Origin: Aralia elata
Lineage: Eukaryota > Streptophyta > Magnoliopsida > Apiales > Araliaceae
Assembly: GCA_034770075.1 (NCBI GenBank)
Contig: JAVJAP010000347.1
Coordinates: forward strand, 62,001-126,000
Direction of reading: 5' to 3'
DNA: 64,000 bases
Part shown: positions 44,485 through 55,854 of the stretch, in pieces
Layout: the number at the start of each line of letters is the position of its first letter
How positions within the stretch are numbered: the stretch's first letter is position 1
Notes under the pieces: model-generated
What the model saw: the letters and a program-made list of their open reading frames with translations, nothing else
Database searches by the model: none
Told to the model about the DNA's origin: nothing
Made by a program: the position numbers and the translations under genes

Positions 44485-45630
44485 CTAAGTAGCAGCATCA
44501 TCATCTCCCGCATTAGGCTCGGGAGGAGTATTAGGTGGTGGGTAAGAACTTGTGGAACCAAAGATTGGAAACTAAACCTGCACACCCAACTGACCAAAAG
44601 CCTGCGTCAATGCTCCAGAAAAGTCAGTAGAATAAGCCCAAAAATTGGCATGTAAAGAGTCCATCCCCCTCTCAAGACGACGCATATCTCTCTCCTGGTG
44701 GGCATACATAGTAGTCATCACTGGCACTGAAGCCTTTGCTTCTTCTTCTTCCTCATTTCCCAGAATAAAACCAAGTCCTCGTGGATGAGACTTGCTACCA
44801 TCCCATACTACATACCTCCTGATGTGATTATGATCAATATCCTTCATTGGTAGCAATAAAGTCTCGTTCTCCCACGTAACCCCAACTGTTAGACAAAGAT
44901 GACTAACAATCGAAGCATGTAGGATTCCTCCAGAGGTACTCCCTCGCATAGATCGCAGCATGGATGAGTAAATGAGGGCTCCCACATCAAACGATTAACC
45001 CTTGAGAATCCCAAATAGCAGTATAGCTCGTTCTTTTGTAACATCATTCTGATGCCTCGTAGGAAGCATACTTGCACATATGAAGCTATACCACACCTTG
45101 GCATAACGGTTGAGAGCAGTGTGTGGGAAATGGAGTTTCAGGGTAGTTCTGACTTTGGTAGTCCCCTGTGTACCCGGTTTGTACATCACTAAAACGAGTA
45201 TATCCAAATCAATATTAGAACTCTTGTAGGCCAACCAGTCAGAACCATCTTCAGGGAATGTAGGCAGTCTATACAAATTGTTGATGGTTTTCTTATCATA
45301 TCTCACTTCCATGCCCCACACATAAGATATGTCGTTTTGTATTTCACATGCATTGGCATAAAATTCACGAACAATCGTCATCGGTGCTGGCATAGGTGAT
45401 TCAACAAATAATGCCCATCCATACTCAATAATCTGTCGCTTAATCATCCCATCTTCATCATTCGGCTTTAACCCTCTTTCCACAACAAAATTTTTTCTAA
45501 GCCAAACATCCAAATAATTGTGTTGAGCCGAAAGATTCACGAACCGATGAGTGTCTAACACATCCCTAACCTCTATTTCCTCATCACTACTACTCGATGA
45601 GGACACCACACGAGCTCTCTTTGATGCCAT
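44485..45630 (-). pseudogene. Athila accessory ORF of element A, two internal stops
   Basis: Start MASKRARVVSSSSSSDEE at 45630; the longer ORF opening at 45717 adds a hydrophobic lead but is not supported by element C. The reading continues through VREFYANACEIQNDISYVWG, YRLPTFPEDGSDW and NRYAKVWYSF to a TAA at 44995-44997. It resumes in the same frame (SFDVGALIYSSMLRSM) and passes SKSHPRGLGFIL and an acidic EEEEE stretch. It then meets a TAG at 44572-44574 and would end, Pro-rich, at the TAG at 44485-44487. It is thus about 380 codons with two nonsense changes. Ser-rich and acidic ends flank a globular middle. The function of this family is unknown; a role as env-like protein has been proposed for ORFs in this position, but I see no signal peptide or membrane segment in the native frame. 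Confidence 0.8.
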
Positions 45631-46547
45631 TAAAGTAGGTTTCACAATGTAAAAACTCAACAAATACCACAGAAATCTAACAATGTAACCTAATACAGCA
45701 ATCCCAAGTACTAGCAATCTTCACTATACTGCAATTAAATAAATAACCCAATTTAGCATAAAGCAGTTGAAAAGAGAATACCAATACTTGGAACGTGGTC
45801 AAAGAAATCTCAATCGTGCACAAAATCTCCTGATATGTAGCAACTGTAGCGTCTGATCGTGCAAATAGTGGTGGAGAGGTTGAGGTTATGGAGATAACTA
45901 ATAGAAATTGTGGGGAGAAGTTAGGGTTTGAATGTGGGTAGATGTTATAAGTGATTGGAAAGATGATAGAAAAGGGTTATTGATGAAGAATCAATAGGTG
46001 AATGGGTATAGGATTAGGAAGAGAAGGTTAGGGTTTGATTGGATTTGAATGTATTAAATTTGGTTTGGATTAGAAATAGGAGAGTGGGGAAGAAATTCGA
46101 ATTTGGATCAAAATGGGAGTGAAGGTTCGAATGCCTAGTAAGGAGTAATAAGTAGGGCACAATCGGGTCGAGTTAAAACAATTTAGTATCCGTGCCCAGG
46201 TCACGGCGTGCCCGCACAGATTTGTAGTGCAAAACCAGCGCGCCCGCGCCGGAGTGGCAGAGAGCCAAAAATTTCTTCTGGTAGACCGCGCGCCCGTGCC
46301 GTTCTGCCTTGTAATCCTTGTGTGGCCGCGCTGCCCTACATCTTGCTTTTGTTATTCTTTTTCCTCCTGGCTTCATGACTAATAATTTGACAAGATGCAA
46401 CCTGCAAAGGCAACGTTCACATATTATACTCCTAAAATAGTAATTTAACTACCCTAACTCATATTAAAAACACAAAATAAACAAACAAATGGGTTGCCTC
46501 CCATTGAGTGCTTGATTTTAAGTCTTTCAGCCTGACTGCTCCCTGTT
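45631..46547 (-). other. spacer between pol and accessory ORF, with GC cluster
   Basis: It contains GC-rich words (GCGCGCCCGCGCC, CCGCGCGCCCGTGCC, GGCCGCGCTGCC) at 46196-46332 and, on the element's strand, a GGGAGGCAACCC block near 46490-46503 that element B also has near 55800. An acceptor-like TTAATTGCAG (minus) ends at 45729. No credible ORF. Confidence 0.6.
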
Positions 46548-47831
46548 TCATTCCGGATTGGAGAAAATAACTGAGGATTTCTGGCGATCGTAATCACCAC
46601 CCCAATAATGCTTTAAGCGTTGTCCGTTGACTTTGAATGGCTCGTCCGAATTAGTTCTAGCTAACTCAACTGCACCATGTGGGAAGACTTGTTGTATAAT
46701 GTATGGGCCCGACCATCTTGATTTTAGCTTCCTAGAAAATAATCTCAGTCTAGAATTGTACAGCAGCACAGTTTGCCCCAGTTCAAACTTTCTTTATATG
46801 ATCTTTTGATCGTGCCATTTTTTAGTTTTCTCTTTGTAGATTCTGGCATTTTCATAAGCTTGCAAGCGGAATTCATCTAGTTCATTGACCTGTAACAGTC
46901 TCTTTTCGCCTGCAGCTTGTAGATCAAAATTCAATTTCCTGGTAGCCCAATATGCTTTATGCTCAAGTTCAACTGGGAGATGACATGCTTTACCGTACAT
47001 AAGCTAGTATGGTGACATCCCAATCGGAGTTTTAAACACGGTCTGGTAAGCCCAAAGAGCATCATCTAACTTTAATGACCAATCCTTCCGATTTGGATTC
47101 ACCACCTTCTCAAGAATCCGTTTCACCTCTCTGTTTGAAACTTCTGCCTGGCCACTTGTTTGGGGATGGTAAGCGGTTGTAATTCTATGCTTAACTCCAT
47201 ATTTAGCCAAGAGAGCTGTGAAAGATTTGTTGCAAAAATGGTTCCCTTGGTCACTAATGATTGCCCTCGGTGTGCCAAATCTTGTAAATATGTTCTTCTG
47301 GAGAAATTTCAACACCACCTTGGCATCATTTGTTGGGAAAGCAACTGCTTCTACCCATTTCGACACGTAATCCACTCCCAGTAGAATGTATTCATTGTTA
47401 AAGGATTTTGGGAAAGGACCCATGAAATTAATACCCCAAACATCAAAAATTTCAACTTCTAAGATCATGTTTAAGGGCATCTCATTACGTTTTGATATGT
47501 TACCCATCCTTTGGCATCTATCACATCTCTGTACGAATTGGTGGGCATCCTTGAACAATGTTGGCCAGTAAAATTCTGCTTGTAAAACCTTGGTCGCTGT
47601 TTTCTCACCTCCAAAGTGTCCTCCATATAACGAGTCGTGACAATGATGTAAGATGCTATCTGTTTCGAATTGAGGAATACACCGTCGTATAATTTGATTT
47701 GTACACTGTTTGAATAAAAATGGCTCATCCCATATGTACCTCTTAACTTGTAAAAACTTCTTCTTCTGCTGATTTGTCAAATCTGGGGATAGACGTTGCT
47801 TACTAAATAATTGACAAAATCTGCATACCAT
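46548..47831 (-). pseudogene. Athila integrase, three fragments, catalytic Asp changed
   Basis: Readings 47004-47831, 46794-47000 and 46548-46769 follow one another, broken by stops. The zinc motif is HHCHDSLYGGHFGG...CDRCQRMG. The core begins DVWGINFMGPFP, with Asn where the first catalytic Asp is expected from the chromovirus copy here (ITMDFVVGLP). SDQGNHFCNK carries the second acidic position and GQAEVSNREVK the third. The distal part ends with KSRWSGPYIIQQVFPHGAVEL, a GPF/Y-like domain, and no chromodomain follows, as expected for Athila. Confidence 0.9.
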
Positions 47832-49111
47832 GGAATCTCTGAGTTTATCACCAACAATCGTTCATTCGGGAAGTATTCATTGATCACTGTTTTATCATTC
47901 TTTGCATGTTCCTCGTTCTCCAATCTTGATAGATGATCCGCCACTTGATTTTTCGTCCCCTTCCTATCCCGAATTTCCAAGTCAAATTCCTAGAGTAGAA
48001 GAATCCATCTAATTAGCCTTGGCTTCGCATCTTTCTTCAAAATCAGATATCGTATAACTGAGTGATCCGTGAACACCATCACTTTCGTTCCGATTAAGTA
48101 TGAGCGAAATTTATCAAAAGCATACACTACCGCTAGTAACTCCTTCTCGGTAGTCGTATAGTTGAGTTAGGCATCGGACAATGTTTTGCTAGCATAATAA
48201 ATGGCGTGAAAAACCTTTTCCTTTTGTTGACCCAAAACAGCCCCAATTTCATAGTCGCTAGCATCACACATTAACTCGAACGACATTGACCAATCTGGTG
48301 CTACTATCACAGGCGTTGTGGTCAATTTCTTCTTCAACACCTCAAAAGCCGTCAAACATTCATCGTCAAACTTGAATGGAACATCTTTCTCCAATAGACT
48401 GCATAAAGACTTAGAGATTTTAGAAAAGTCCTTTATGAATCTCCTTTAAAACCCGACGTATCCCAAGAAGCTTCGTATCCCTTAACTGTAGTTGGTGGAG
48501 GTAGATTTTCAATTATCTCTAGTTTAGCTCGATCTACCTCTAACCCTTTTAACGACACCTTGTGCCCAAGAATGATCCCCTCTTGCACTAGATTGGTTTC
48601 CACGCATCTTTTCAAAACGAGGGCCAGATTTTTCAAACAACTATTAAAGGAATCACCAAACACTGAAAAATCGTTCATGAATCGCTGGTGCATTACATAA
48701 TCTAAAAGACATCCTCCTAAAAGCGAAAGTACCATAAGGACAAGTGAAGGTAGTCTTTTCCTGATCTTCAGGGGCAATCACTATCTGATTATATCCTGAA
48801 TAACCATCCAACAAGCAATAAAACTCGTGTCCAGCCAGTCTATCTAACATCTGATCAATGAAGGGTAGAGGAAAGTGATCCTTGCGGGTTGCCTTGATTA
48901 GTTTTCTGTAGTCCATACAAACCCTCCATCCGGTCACTGTCCTTGTCGGTATCAACTCATTATATTCGTTCTCTACAACCGTCATACCACCCTTTTTAGG
49001 CACGCACTATACTGGACTCACCCAACTGCTATCAGAGATGGGGTAAATGATACCTGCATCAAGCCACTTCAGAATTTCCTTTTTGACCACGTCTTTCATG
49101 ATTGGGTTCAG
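47832..49111 (-). pseudogene. Athila reverse transcriptase and RNase H, decayed and truncated
   Basis: The RT N-terminal part reads KDVVKKEILKWLDAGIIYPI and then an in-frame TAG at 49007-49009, followed by PKKGG and WRVCMDYRKLIKATRKDHFP. At the active site the reading is FMNDFSVFGDSF, with Asn at one of the two Asp positions, and about ten residues appear to be missing after KRCVETNLV. RNase H contains ELMCDASDYEIGAVLGQ near 48280, a stop at 48167, then FTDHSVIRYLIL and ADHLSRLENEE near 47930. At least four lesions are visible. The 5' end is cut at 49111. Confidence 0.9.
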
Positions 49112-49148
49112 TGTTGGTCGATTTCGCAACCGAAAAATACGCGCAAGT

Positions 49149-52100
49149 TATAACGATCGAGAATTTTAATTCCCTTGTAACCCGAGTTTATGTATGAATG
49201 AAATGAATTTTTATTTTTATGTATATTATTATGTGTTATGTGCTTAAAGGTTGTGTGATAACCTAATATGTGTGCTTGTATTGAATTTTATGTGTTGTAG
49301 TGCCGTTAGGGTGAATACTTTGACTTCGCGAAAAATTATAAATTCACTATTCACGGGGCACGCTTATCGAGGCGCTATTCATGCCATAATATTTTTGCGT
49401 CTTTTTCGTCTTTAATAAATTTCATAAATATGTATATCCGTACGAATAATTTTTCCAAGTGTCGGATTTTCGTTTTGAGCCCGTTCGTGTTTTATTAGGT
49501 ATCCGAAACATATGATAAAGCTGTTCCGAATAAATGGGCAAACCCCGTAATAATTATTTTTATATGTCCCAATAATTTATGGGAGTACCCAGTTTAATTT
49601 TGGGTAGAGTTATTTAACAGTCTTGATACAAAAGTGGGAGTTTTCGGATATATTTTTGTGTATTTGGGTATTTATTTTGGCTTGTTACTCTAAGAGGGAA
49701 TCAACCCCCAAATTTGGACCAATCAAAATTGAGCAAGGGGGGAGGTTGCCGGCAAGCTCCTTGAGCAACCAACCCCATTTTCATTTTTTCTCCCACTTCT
49801 CCTAAATTCACTCCTCTACTCTCCCAAATCATTCAAACTCTCATTCCTTCCCTAAACCATCAGCTGATAGAGAGAGAGAGAGAGAAATAGAGAGTGAGAG
49901 AGAGCTGCAAAGAGGAAGAAGAAAGAAGGAGAAGGCCGCCGGAAAAGTCGCCGGAAAAGAAGAAGACTCGCCGGAAAAAGGAAGGAGGAAGAAGAAGGCA
50001 CGGGTGGAAGAAGAAGAGAGTCCAAGCAAGAAGAACTCGAGCCAAGCAAGCCTAGCAAGCTTCTAAATCATCTAGGAAGGATTTACAAAGGTAAACACCA
50101 ACAAAATCCATTCCATTCGATTTCTTGTAAAGATTTTCAAGTTTTCTTAGTTTTTGAGCTCTTGAGCTTGTGGATTGATTTTCTAGCGATTCTGGATGTT
50201 TTTCCTTGTTCTAGATGTTTATATATGTTGTTAAGAGACTATAGAAGCCATTAATAACATCAAAGTGGAACAAAAATAGAAGAAATCCGTACCTATGCTT
50301 AAGGAGGATGAAGAACATGAAGAACAATGGACTTTTGGACATTTGGACTTTTTAGAGGACTATAAATACTAGATTTCGTGTTTGTTAATTTTATTTGTTG
50401 CTATGGTGTTGTAGTTCCATGGGTTACGAAGCTAACCCAATTGGAATGGAGTAAAAAGGAGTTAAAACGAGTTTGTAGGAATGATTTTCGTAAAACTTGT
50501 CAAGAACTCGAAGAACAGAGTATGAACTTTACACCTTGGATTTAGATTTGAATATGTTAATGTTAATGGGTAGCTCTGCATTTTTGATATGTTGTAGCCC
50601 CATGAGTCAGGAATCCATAGAGTCCGGAATGGACCAATTTGCTTGTGTATTGAAGGAGTTATGGAGGTTGGAGTGGCCGGAGGTCGGAGTCGCGTTCTGG
50701 AAACAAACCCAGAATCCGGCTACTGCAGAATGGCGCCGCAGCGCCACCCATATGCCCTACAGCTCACGCTGCAGCGAGGGGCAAGTGGGGAAAAACCGGG
50801 ACTCGCGCCGCAGCGTGAGGCCCAAGCTTTAAGGCTCACGCCGCAGCGTGAAGCCCGGTCATGGAGAAGACACGGGACTCACGCCGCAGCGTGAGGTCCA
50901 GTGCTTGGGCTCGGCGCCGCAGCGCCAGCTCCGTGTTTGGGCCAGGTTGGGTCGGTCAGGCGGGTCAAGTCGGGTCTGACCTAATGAAACCTTTTCAATG
51001 GGTCCAACACTTATATTTTTCCTTGGAATTAAATGATTAGACAGGTTAACTAAGCATATTCTGTTAAACGTCTGTTTTGAACCTAGTCTTTATGTGACTA
51101 ATTGTTATGTGAATATATATTTACATGTGTAGGATATTAAGGAGCGTGTGTTGTAATATTGTAGCAGCGCTTCAGGAAAGTTTCCTTAACCCTTGTCTAA
51201 CCCTTGTGTTGGGCAAGTTCTATTGTGCGAGTTAATTATTGATTGAACGATCATTTTATGTTGTTGCAAGTTCTTCTTTAACCCTTGTCTAACCCTTGTG
51301 TTGGGCAAGTTTCTAAACCTTATGCACTACTTTTATTTCGTGCAAACAGGTACATTGTTGCAAGTTTCATGACTCAAATCGAGTTATTACCTTCAATTAT
51401 TTTGGTGGACTAATTTTTGTCAATTACTCCACATCAAAGATAAATTATTGATATTCACTGCTTGTATATTTGAATTCATTATCTGTTGTTGGACTGTGAG
51501 ACGTTTAGTTCTTCATTTATGAACTGTTTAAGGAAATAGTTTACGCCACTTGTTTCGGCTAGACGTATGTTTAATCATTATTGTTGTTAAGTAAAGCTAT
51601 CCAATCAAATTGTTTGGTTTGGATTCCTATGTAAAGTGAGATGAACAATACTCTTAGCAGGGGAAACAGTATGTATGTCGGTGTCAAGATGACCACAAAG
51701 TATGTATGTGATTCTAGTAAAAGTTCAGTGTCAAGATGACCATTCAGTATAGAATATTTCCTCCATTTGGAAACATTGAAATCATTCGGTCCTTAGAGGC
51801 CCTACAATTGTGTTAATGAGGTCATTCGTTGAGATTATGCAAATTTTTGACCTATCTTTTATTCTCTTGATTCTTGTAAGCTATAAAGTATTCATTTGAT
51901 GATTCACGATTATTGTTATTATACTTACTGAGCAAATTTGTTGCTCACCCTTGCTTTCCTTAAAATATTTCAGTTAGTGGAGCTCGTGGTGAAAGTTCTG
52001 GGAAGGATAAAGGCAAAGGCAAAGCTACGGATTAGCTTTGTACCATTAAGATCACCATTTTGATTATGTATTAAGACTCGTTGACTTTTGTGATGTATTA

Positions 52101-52292
52101 AGACTTAATTACCCTTATGTATTAAGCTACGTTGTAGAAGTTTTGGTTTCGAGACTTGGGACAGGATTATTTGTGTTATATCAATATGAATATTCCTTTA
52201 TTTCCGCTGTAAGTTATCAATAGTTGATGCAGGTATGAGATAGTGATGAACCAGGTTCGCGGTTCGGGTGACCCGGATTTGGGGGCGTCACA
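49149..52292 (+). mobile_element. solo chromovirus LTR, 3.14 kb
   Basis: It starts TATAACGATCG (first dinucleotide TG changed to TA) and ends GATTTGGGGGCGTCACA. CAAGT at 49144-49148 is repeated at 52293-52297, and joining the flanks restores a continuous Athila LTR segment. It contains the (GA)n/GCCGGAA leader at 49866-50020, donor-like AAAG/GTAAAC with GT at 50091-50092, the arm motif at 50590-50680, and the GC cluster. A GTGTCAAGATGACCA phrase occurs twice near 51682 and 51731. Confidence 0.93.
50690..50940. repeat. cluster of GC-rich near-palindromes
   Basis: CTCACGCTGCAGCGAG, CTCGCGCCGCAGCGTGAG, CTCACGCCGCAGCGTGAA and CTCACGCCGCAGCGTGAG occur in order, flanked by GCGCCGCAGCGCC words. The order matches 6530-6760, and several bases that break the palindromes there are intact here (for example GGCGCCGCAGCGCCA against GGCACTGCAGCGCCA). 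Confidence 0.82.
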
Positions 52293-53844
52293 CAAGTATA
52301 CGCGGTCAACAAGTAATAAAGAGTAAGTAAAGTATCGATCCCACGAGAAATTGTTTCTAATGTTTACCAAATATTAACCTTTCATCATTTCAATCTTATT
52401 TAAACAATGAAAACTTGAGTTGTTTGATTAACTAAATGACAAGCTTTTAAGATAATAAAAATCTAGTATTAACAAGTCTAAGATTACAATTTCCCCCAAC
52501 ACTTCATTTAAATTTCTTATCTCTCTCATTTTCAACTAGTTAATGCACAAGAATTATTAACCGAGAAATTCACCTTATTCATAAGCCTTAGTGTATGGTC
52601 ATATGAAAATCACCCATACACGACACATAGGTATATGTTTATCCTACATGCCAACAATCCATTCAATTGCATGAATAATCAACAAGACACACGCCACATA
52701 ATCTTAGTCAATCTACCCATCAAACGAATGAACCTCCGTGTAGGGAGTCATTAAGTTTGTAATCTCATAATGGTTCCATACGGCATTTAGATATATCTCT
52801 ATCCCAAATACTAGCAACTCATCCATTCTTAAGGACAATGAATAAGACTCACGCCACATAATCTCACACATCACCCACAAAAATCTCTAACTTTCGTATG
52901 ATATCAAAACTATGTCTCAACACTATAATCCACTTTTCAATTTCATATAGGTGATCAATCAATTAAATTTTCAGCATAAATCATGCTAGACATTCGATTC
53001 GCAATTTATCACGTTAGAATGTTGGTCAAGAACACGAAAGTAAAATATGGCCACCTCTCGATGCACCATATTCGTATCACACTAAATCCACAATTGATAG
53101 AATGAATGTGAACACCCTAGATGACTAACGCACTATATCTCTATGTGAATTACAATCAAAAGAGTTGAAGCATAAGTTCTCAATTGACCACATATGGTGC
53201 TTCGGTATATCTCTATCCTAGGCACGAAACTCAAATTCCATAACATTCAGAACTCATGAACACATACTAACATAATCAGATCTCAATCTATATTTCCTTT
53301 CTCAATTCCATATAGATTATCGCACTAGTTGATGATCAAGATAATTAATACATAAAGCGCAAATTATGATATCCAATTCTAAAATGATAACTAACATCAA
53401 AGAGAGATAATTCAATTCAAACTAGGTGTTGGGTTCCATTGAAATCTTAGAATAAAAATCTAGTTCATGGTAGCTACAAATAACATCATATTCAATTTAT
53501 ACATCATATTAGATTAAAAATTAGAAGGGAAATTAGAGATAAAACCAATTTTGATGTATATTCAGATGTTGCTTGTTGGGTTGATGATGATCTTTAGCTT
53601 TTCTTCCTTGATTTTGCAATCCTTGATGCTTTCGCTCCTTAGCCTTTACTTGATATAGCTTGATTTGTAGCACTTTGGCCCTCCTTGGTTATGAATTTGG
53701 TAGCTCCCCCCTCTCTTGAATCTAATTTATGGGGTCTCGATCTCTCTAAAATGGAGGCTACATATTGTATTTATAGTTCCTAAGGCAAAAACCTAGCTTA
53801 GCCCACCAATTTAGACCAAAAATTAGCTGAAATCGCGAAATCTG

Positions 53845-54310
53845 GCGAATTGGGCGCAACTGCGCGCTTGGATGCGCTGAATACTGAACTCCTTGGATGC
53901 CGGGCGCAGCTGCGCCGACTCCACCGCTTCTGCAGGAAGGGCGCAGCTGCGCCGAAATTGTACTAGGAATGGGCGCAGCTGCGCCGAGCAGCAGTTCTGC
54001 TGCATTTTTCAGCTCTGACGTCTGTTGGTAAAATGGCCATAACGTCTTCGTCCGAACTCGGATTAAGGCGATTAAGGAGGCTATGGAAAGCTAAGAAGTA
54101 GCTCTACAACTTCCATAACTGGAGCTTGACGAGATACAGGCCGGAGCAAGGCTCAAATTGAGCCCGAAGAAACTATCGCGTAAAATCCATGTCAAATCCG
54201 ACGGTAAAATGACCATAACTCTCTCATACGAACTTCAAATTGGATGATTTCGGATGCTCTGGAAAGCTGAGATCAAAATCTACAACTTTTGTTCTTTGAG
54301 TTTTGAGAGA
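53845..54310. repeat. GC cluster plus two tandem copies of the arm module
   Basis: GGGCGCAGCTGCGCCGA-type words (an almost perfect palindrome GGCGCAGCTGCGCC) occur at about 53887, 53939 and 53971, with a decayed one near 53853. They are followed by two copies of the arm also seen in chromovirus LTRs. One runs from AAAATGGCCATAACGTC (54031) to GGAAAGCTAAGAAG. The other runs from AAAATGACCATAACTC (54206) to GGAAAGCTGAGATC. In the element's own orientation the arms precede the cluster. Confidence 0.72.
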
Positions 54311-54578
54311 TTCGGATTGGATCATGGGTGAAATTGAGAAACAAGCAGCCGAAACGCCAAAATCATGCCGAAAACGCATTGATCCCAAGGGCTTTTATTT
54401 CAATACCTACAAAACAACCTAAAAACACATAAAAGCACACAAATACATGTAAAAGTAATACAAAACTATATTACACAACAATAAGATGAAAACACATAAA
54501 ACCAAACGAAATAACTAAAGACTTATAAATTATTAAGGCTAAACGTACCCAATTTGTGTATATAAAACACATTCATCA

Positions 54579-55854
54579 AATACCCTCAAACTTAAACCTT
54601 TACTTTTCCTCAAGCAAAACACACAAACTATCTAAATTAAATATTTCTAAATAAAATACTTATCTTGAGCAATGAGTTAATAAGCTAACCAATGGTCCCA
54701 AAGCAAAAACACATGAAAACTCAAGGAAACTTTCAAAACGTTGCAAGTCTAGATTTACAATTAGCTAGTCATAGCTTGCTTTAGGTCCCTTCCGTGTGTG
54801 TGTGAGTACCCAATGGCACTAAACCAATCAAGCTCGGATGAAGCTATGCAACCACATTACCTTATGAAATAATCAAAATAAACCCCGAAACAACATGCTT
54901 AACACATCACTCAATACAAAGGTATACAAATCGCAATTTCCAAAAATTTAAAATCAAAAGACTCTAGGTAAGTGCATTTTATGCTCCATCTTATCCTAAG
55001 TCCACTCTTGTGGGTGAGTGCGTTTTACGCTCCATCTCAACCCAACACAAGATTTGATAAACATAAATGTCTTACTTTTATCAAAATTATAAGAGAGTGT
55101 GTTTTACGCTCTATCTCTCCTACGCATGGGTCCTTGAGTGAGTGCATTTTACGCTCCATCTCACTCACCACATGACCATCAATTCAAACACAACAGATTT
55201 AGACACCTTGCTTCGAATGATGTTTAAACGAGTTCTAGAGTTTATAGATATTTTCCACAAGCATTCGGTTATAAAAGCCTTCTCTAAGCATATAACTAGC
55301 TCAATACTCATGGGTAGGTGCAAAAGAGTGAAAGGACGCATAAGCAAAACAATAACCAACAATAACGATTAAGCACAAAGACTAAGCAACATTTATCCAT
55401 TTTTCATGAGTTAGAATCAATTCAAATAAGTTCTTATCATAGACCATGAATTGTAGTTCAAATTCAATTAAAACAATGCTCAAGGGACATATCCTAAAAA
55501 TAAATGAATTTTTTTTTTGAATAAAAATACATAACTTAAATCACATAAAAACTAAATTAAAAACACACAAATACGAAGTACTACCCCCAAACTTAAACTT
55601 GACATTGTCCTTAATGTCTGATATAGGAAAAATTAAAATAGAAGACTTCTCTGAAACCGTGTCAAGCGCCATTGATATCATCTTTCAATACCTCTAAGTT
55701 GGGAGCGTACTTGAAAGCAAATGACTAAAGAAATTAAAATGCAATTAAACCACTAAAATGCAATCAAACAAAAATAAAAACAAAATAATAAACTTGGGTT
55801 GCCTCCCAAGAAGCGCTTAGTTTAAAATCGTTAGCCCGACTCCTCCATTTAATT
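54579..55854 (-). other. non-coding tail of element B
   Basis: Polypurine tract at 54579-54592, a G-tract (minus GTTTGGGGGTAG) near 55582-55594 next to GGACAATGTC, and the GGGAGGCAACCCAA block at 55795-55810. Four copies of a GTGCGTTTTACGCTCCATCT phrase (plus) lie at 54973, 55018, 55097 and 55141. Open frames on both strands around 54970-55370 overlap these repeats and show no homology, so I do not call them genes. Confidence 0.6.

Larger units (their letters stand above)
42021..49111 (-). mobile_element. Athila-like element A, 5' truncated
   Basis: On the minus strand it shows partial RT, RNase H, integrase, a GC-rich spacer, an accessory ORF, a polypurine tract and the 3' LTR. The upstream RT, protease and gag are missing because the sequence switches at 49112 to the LTR end of element B in the same orientation. 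Order and motifs fit the Athila branch of non-chromodomain Ty3 elements. Confidence 0.87.
49112..54578 (-). repeat. LTR of Athila-like element B, about 2.3 kb, interrupted
   Basis: The two parts, 49112-49148 and 52298-54578, join across the CAAGT duplication. On the element's strand it starts TGATGAATGTG at 54578 and ends CGACCAACA at 49112. Besides the GC cluster at 53845-53990 and the module copies at 54012-54310, it holds non-coding sequence with repeated ATATCTCTATCC and CTCACGCCACATAATCT phrases at 52610-53290. Confidence 0.82.

Noticed and set aside
45631..45717. Hydrophobic N-terminal extension of the accessory ORF as a signal peptide
   Set aside because: The homologous ORF in element C starts at the MAPKR position, and an acceptor-like site precedes this extension, so it is probably untranslated leader.
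46173..46400. Basic ORF of 75 codons in the spacer of element A
   Set aside because: It reads through the GC word cluster and is not present in element C.
55142..55372. Possible small gene with MHFTLHLT start
   Set aside because: The start is made by the repeated GCGTTTTACGCTCCAT phrase and the rest is unconserved AT-rich DNA.
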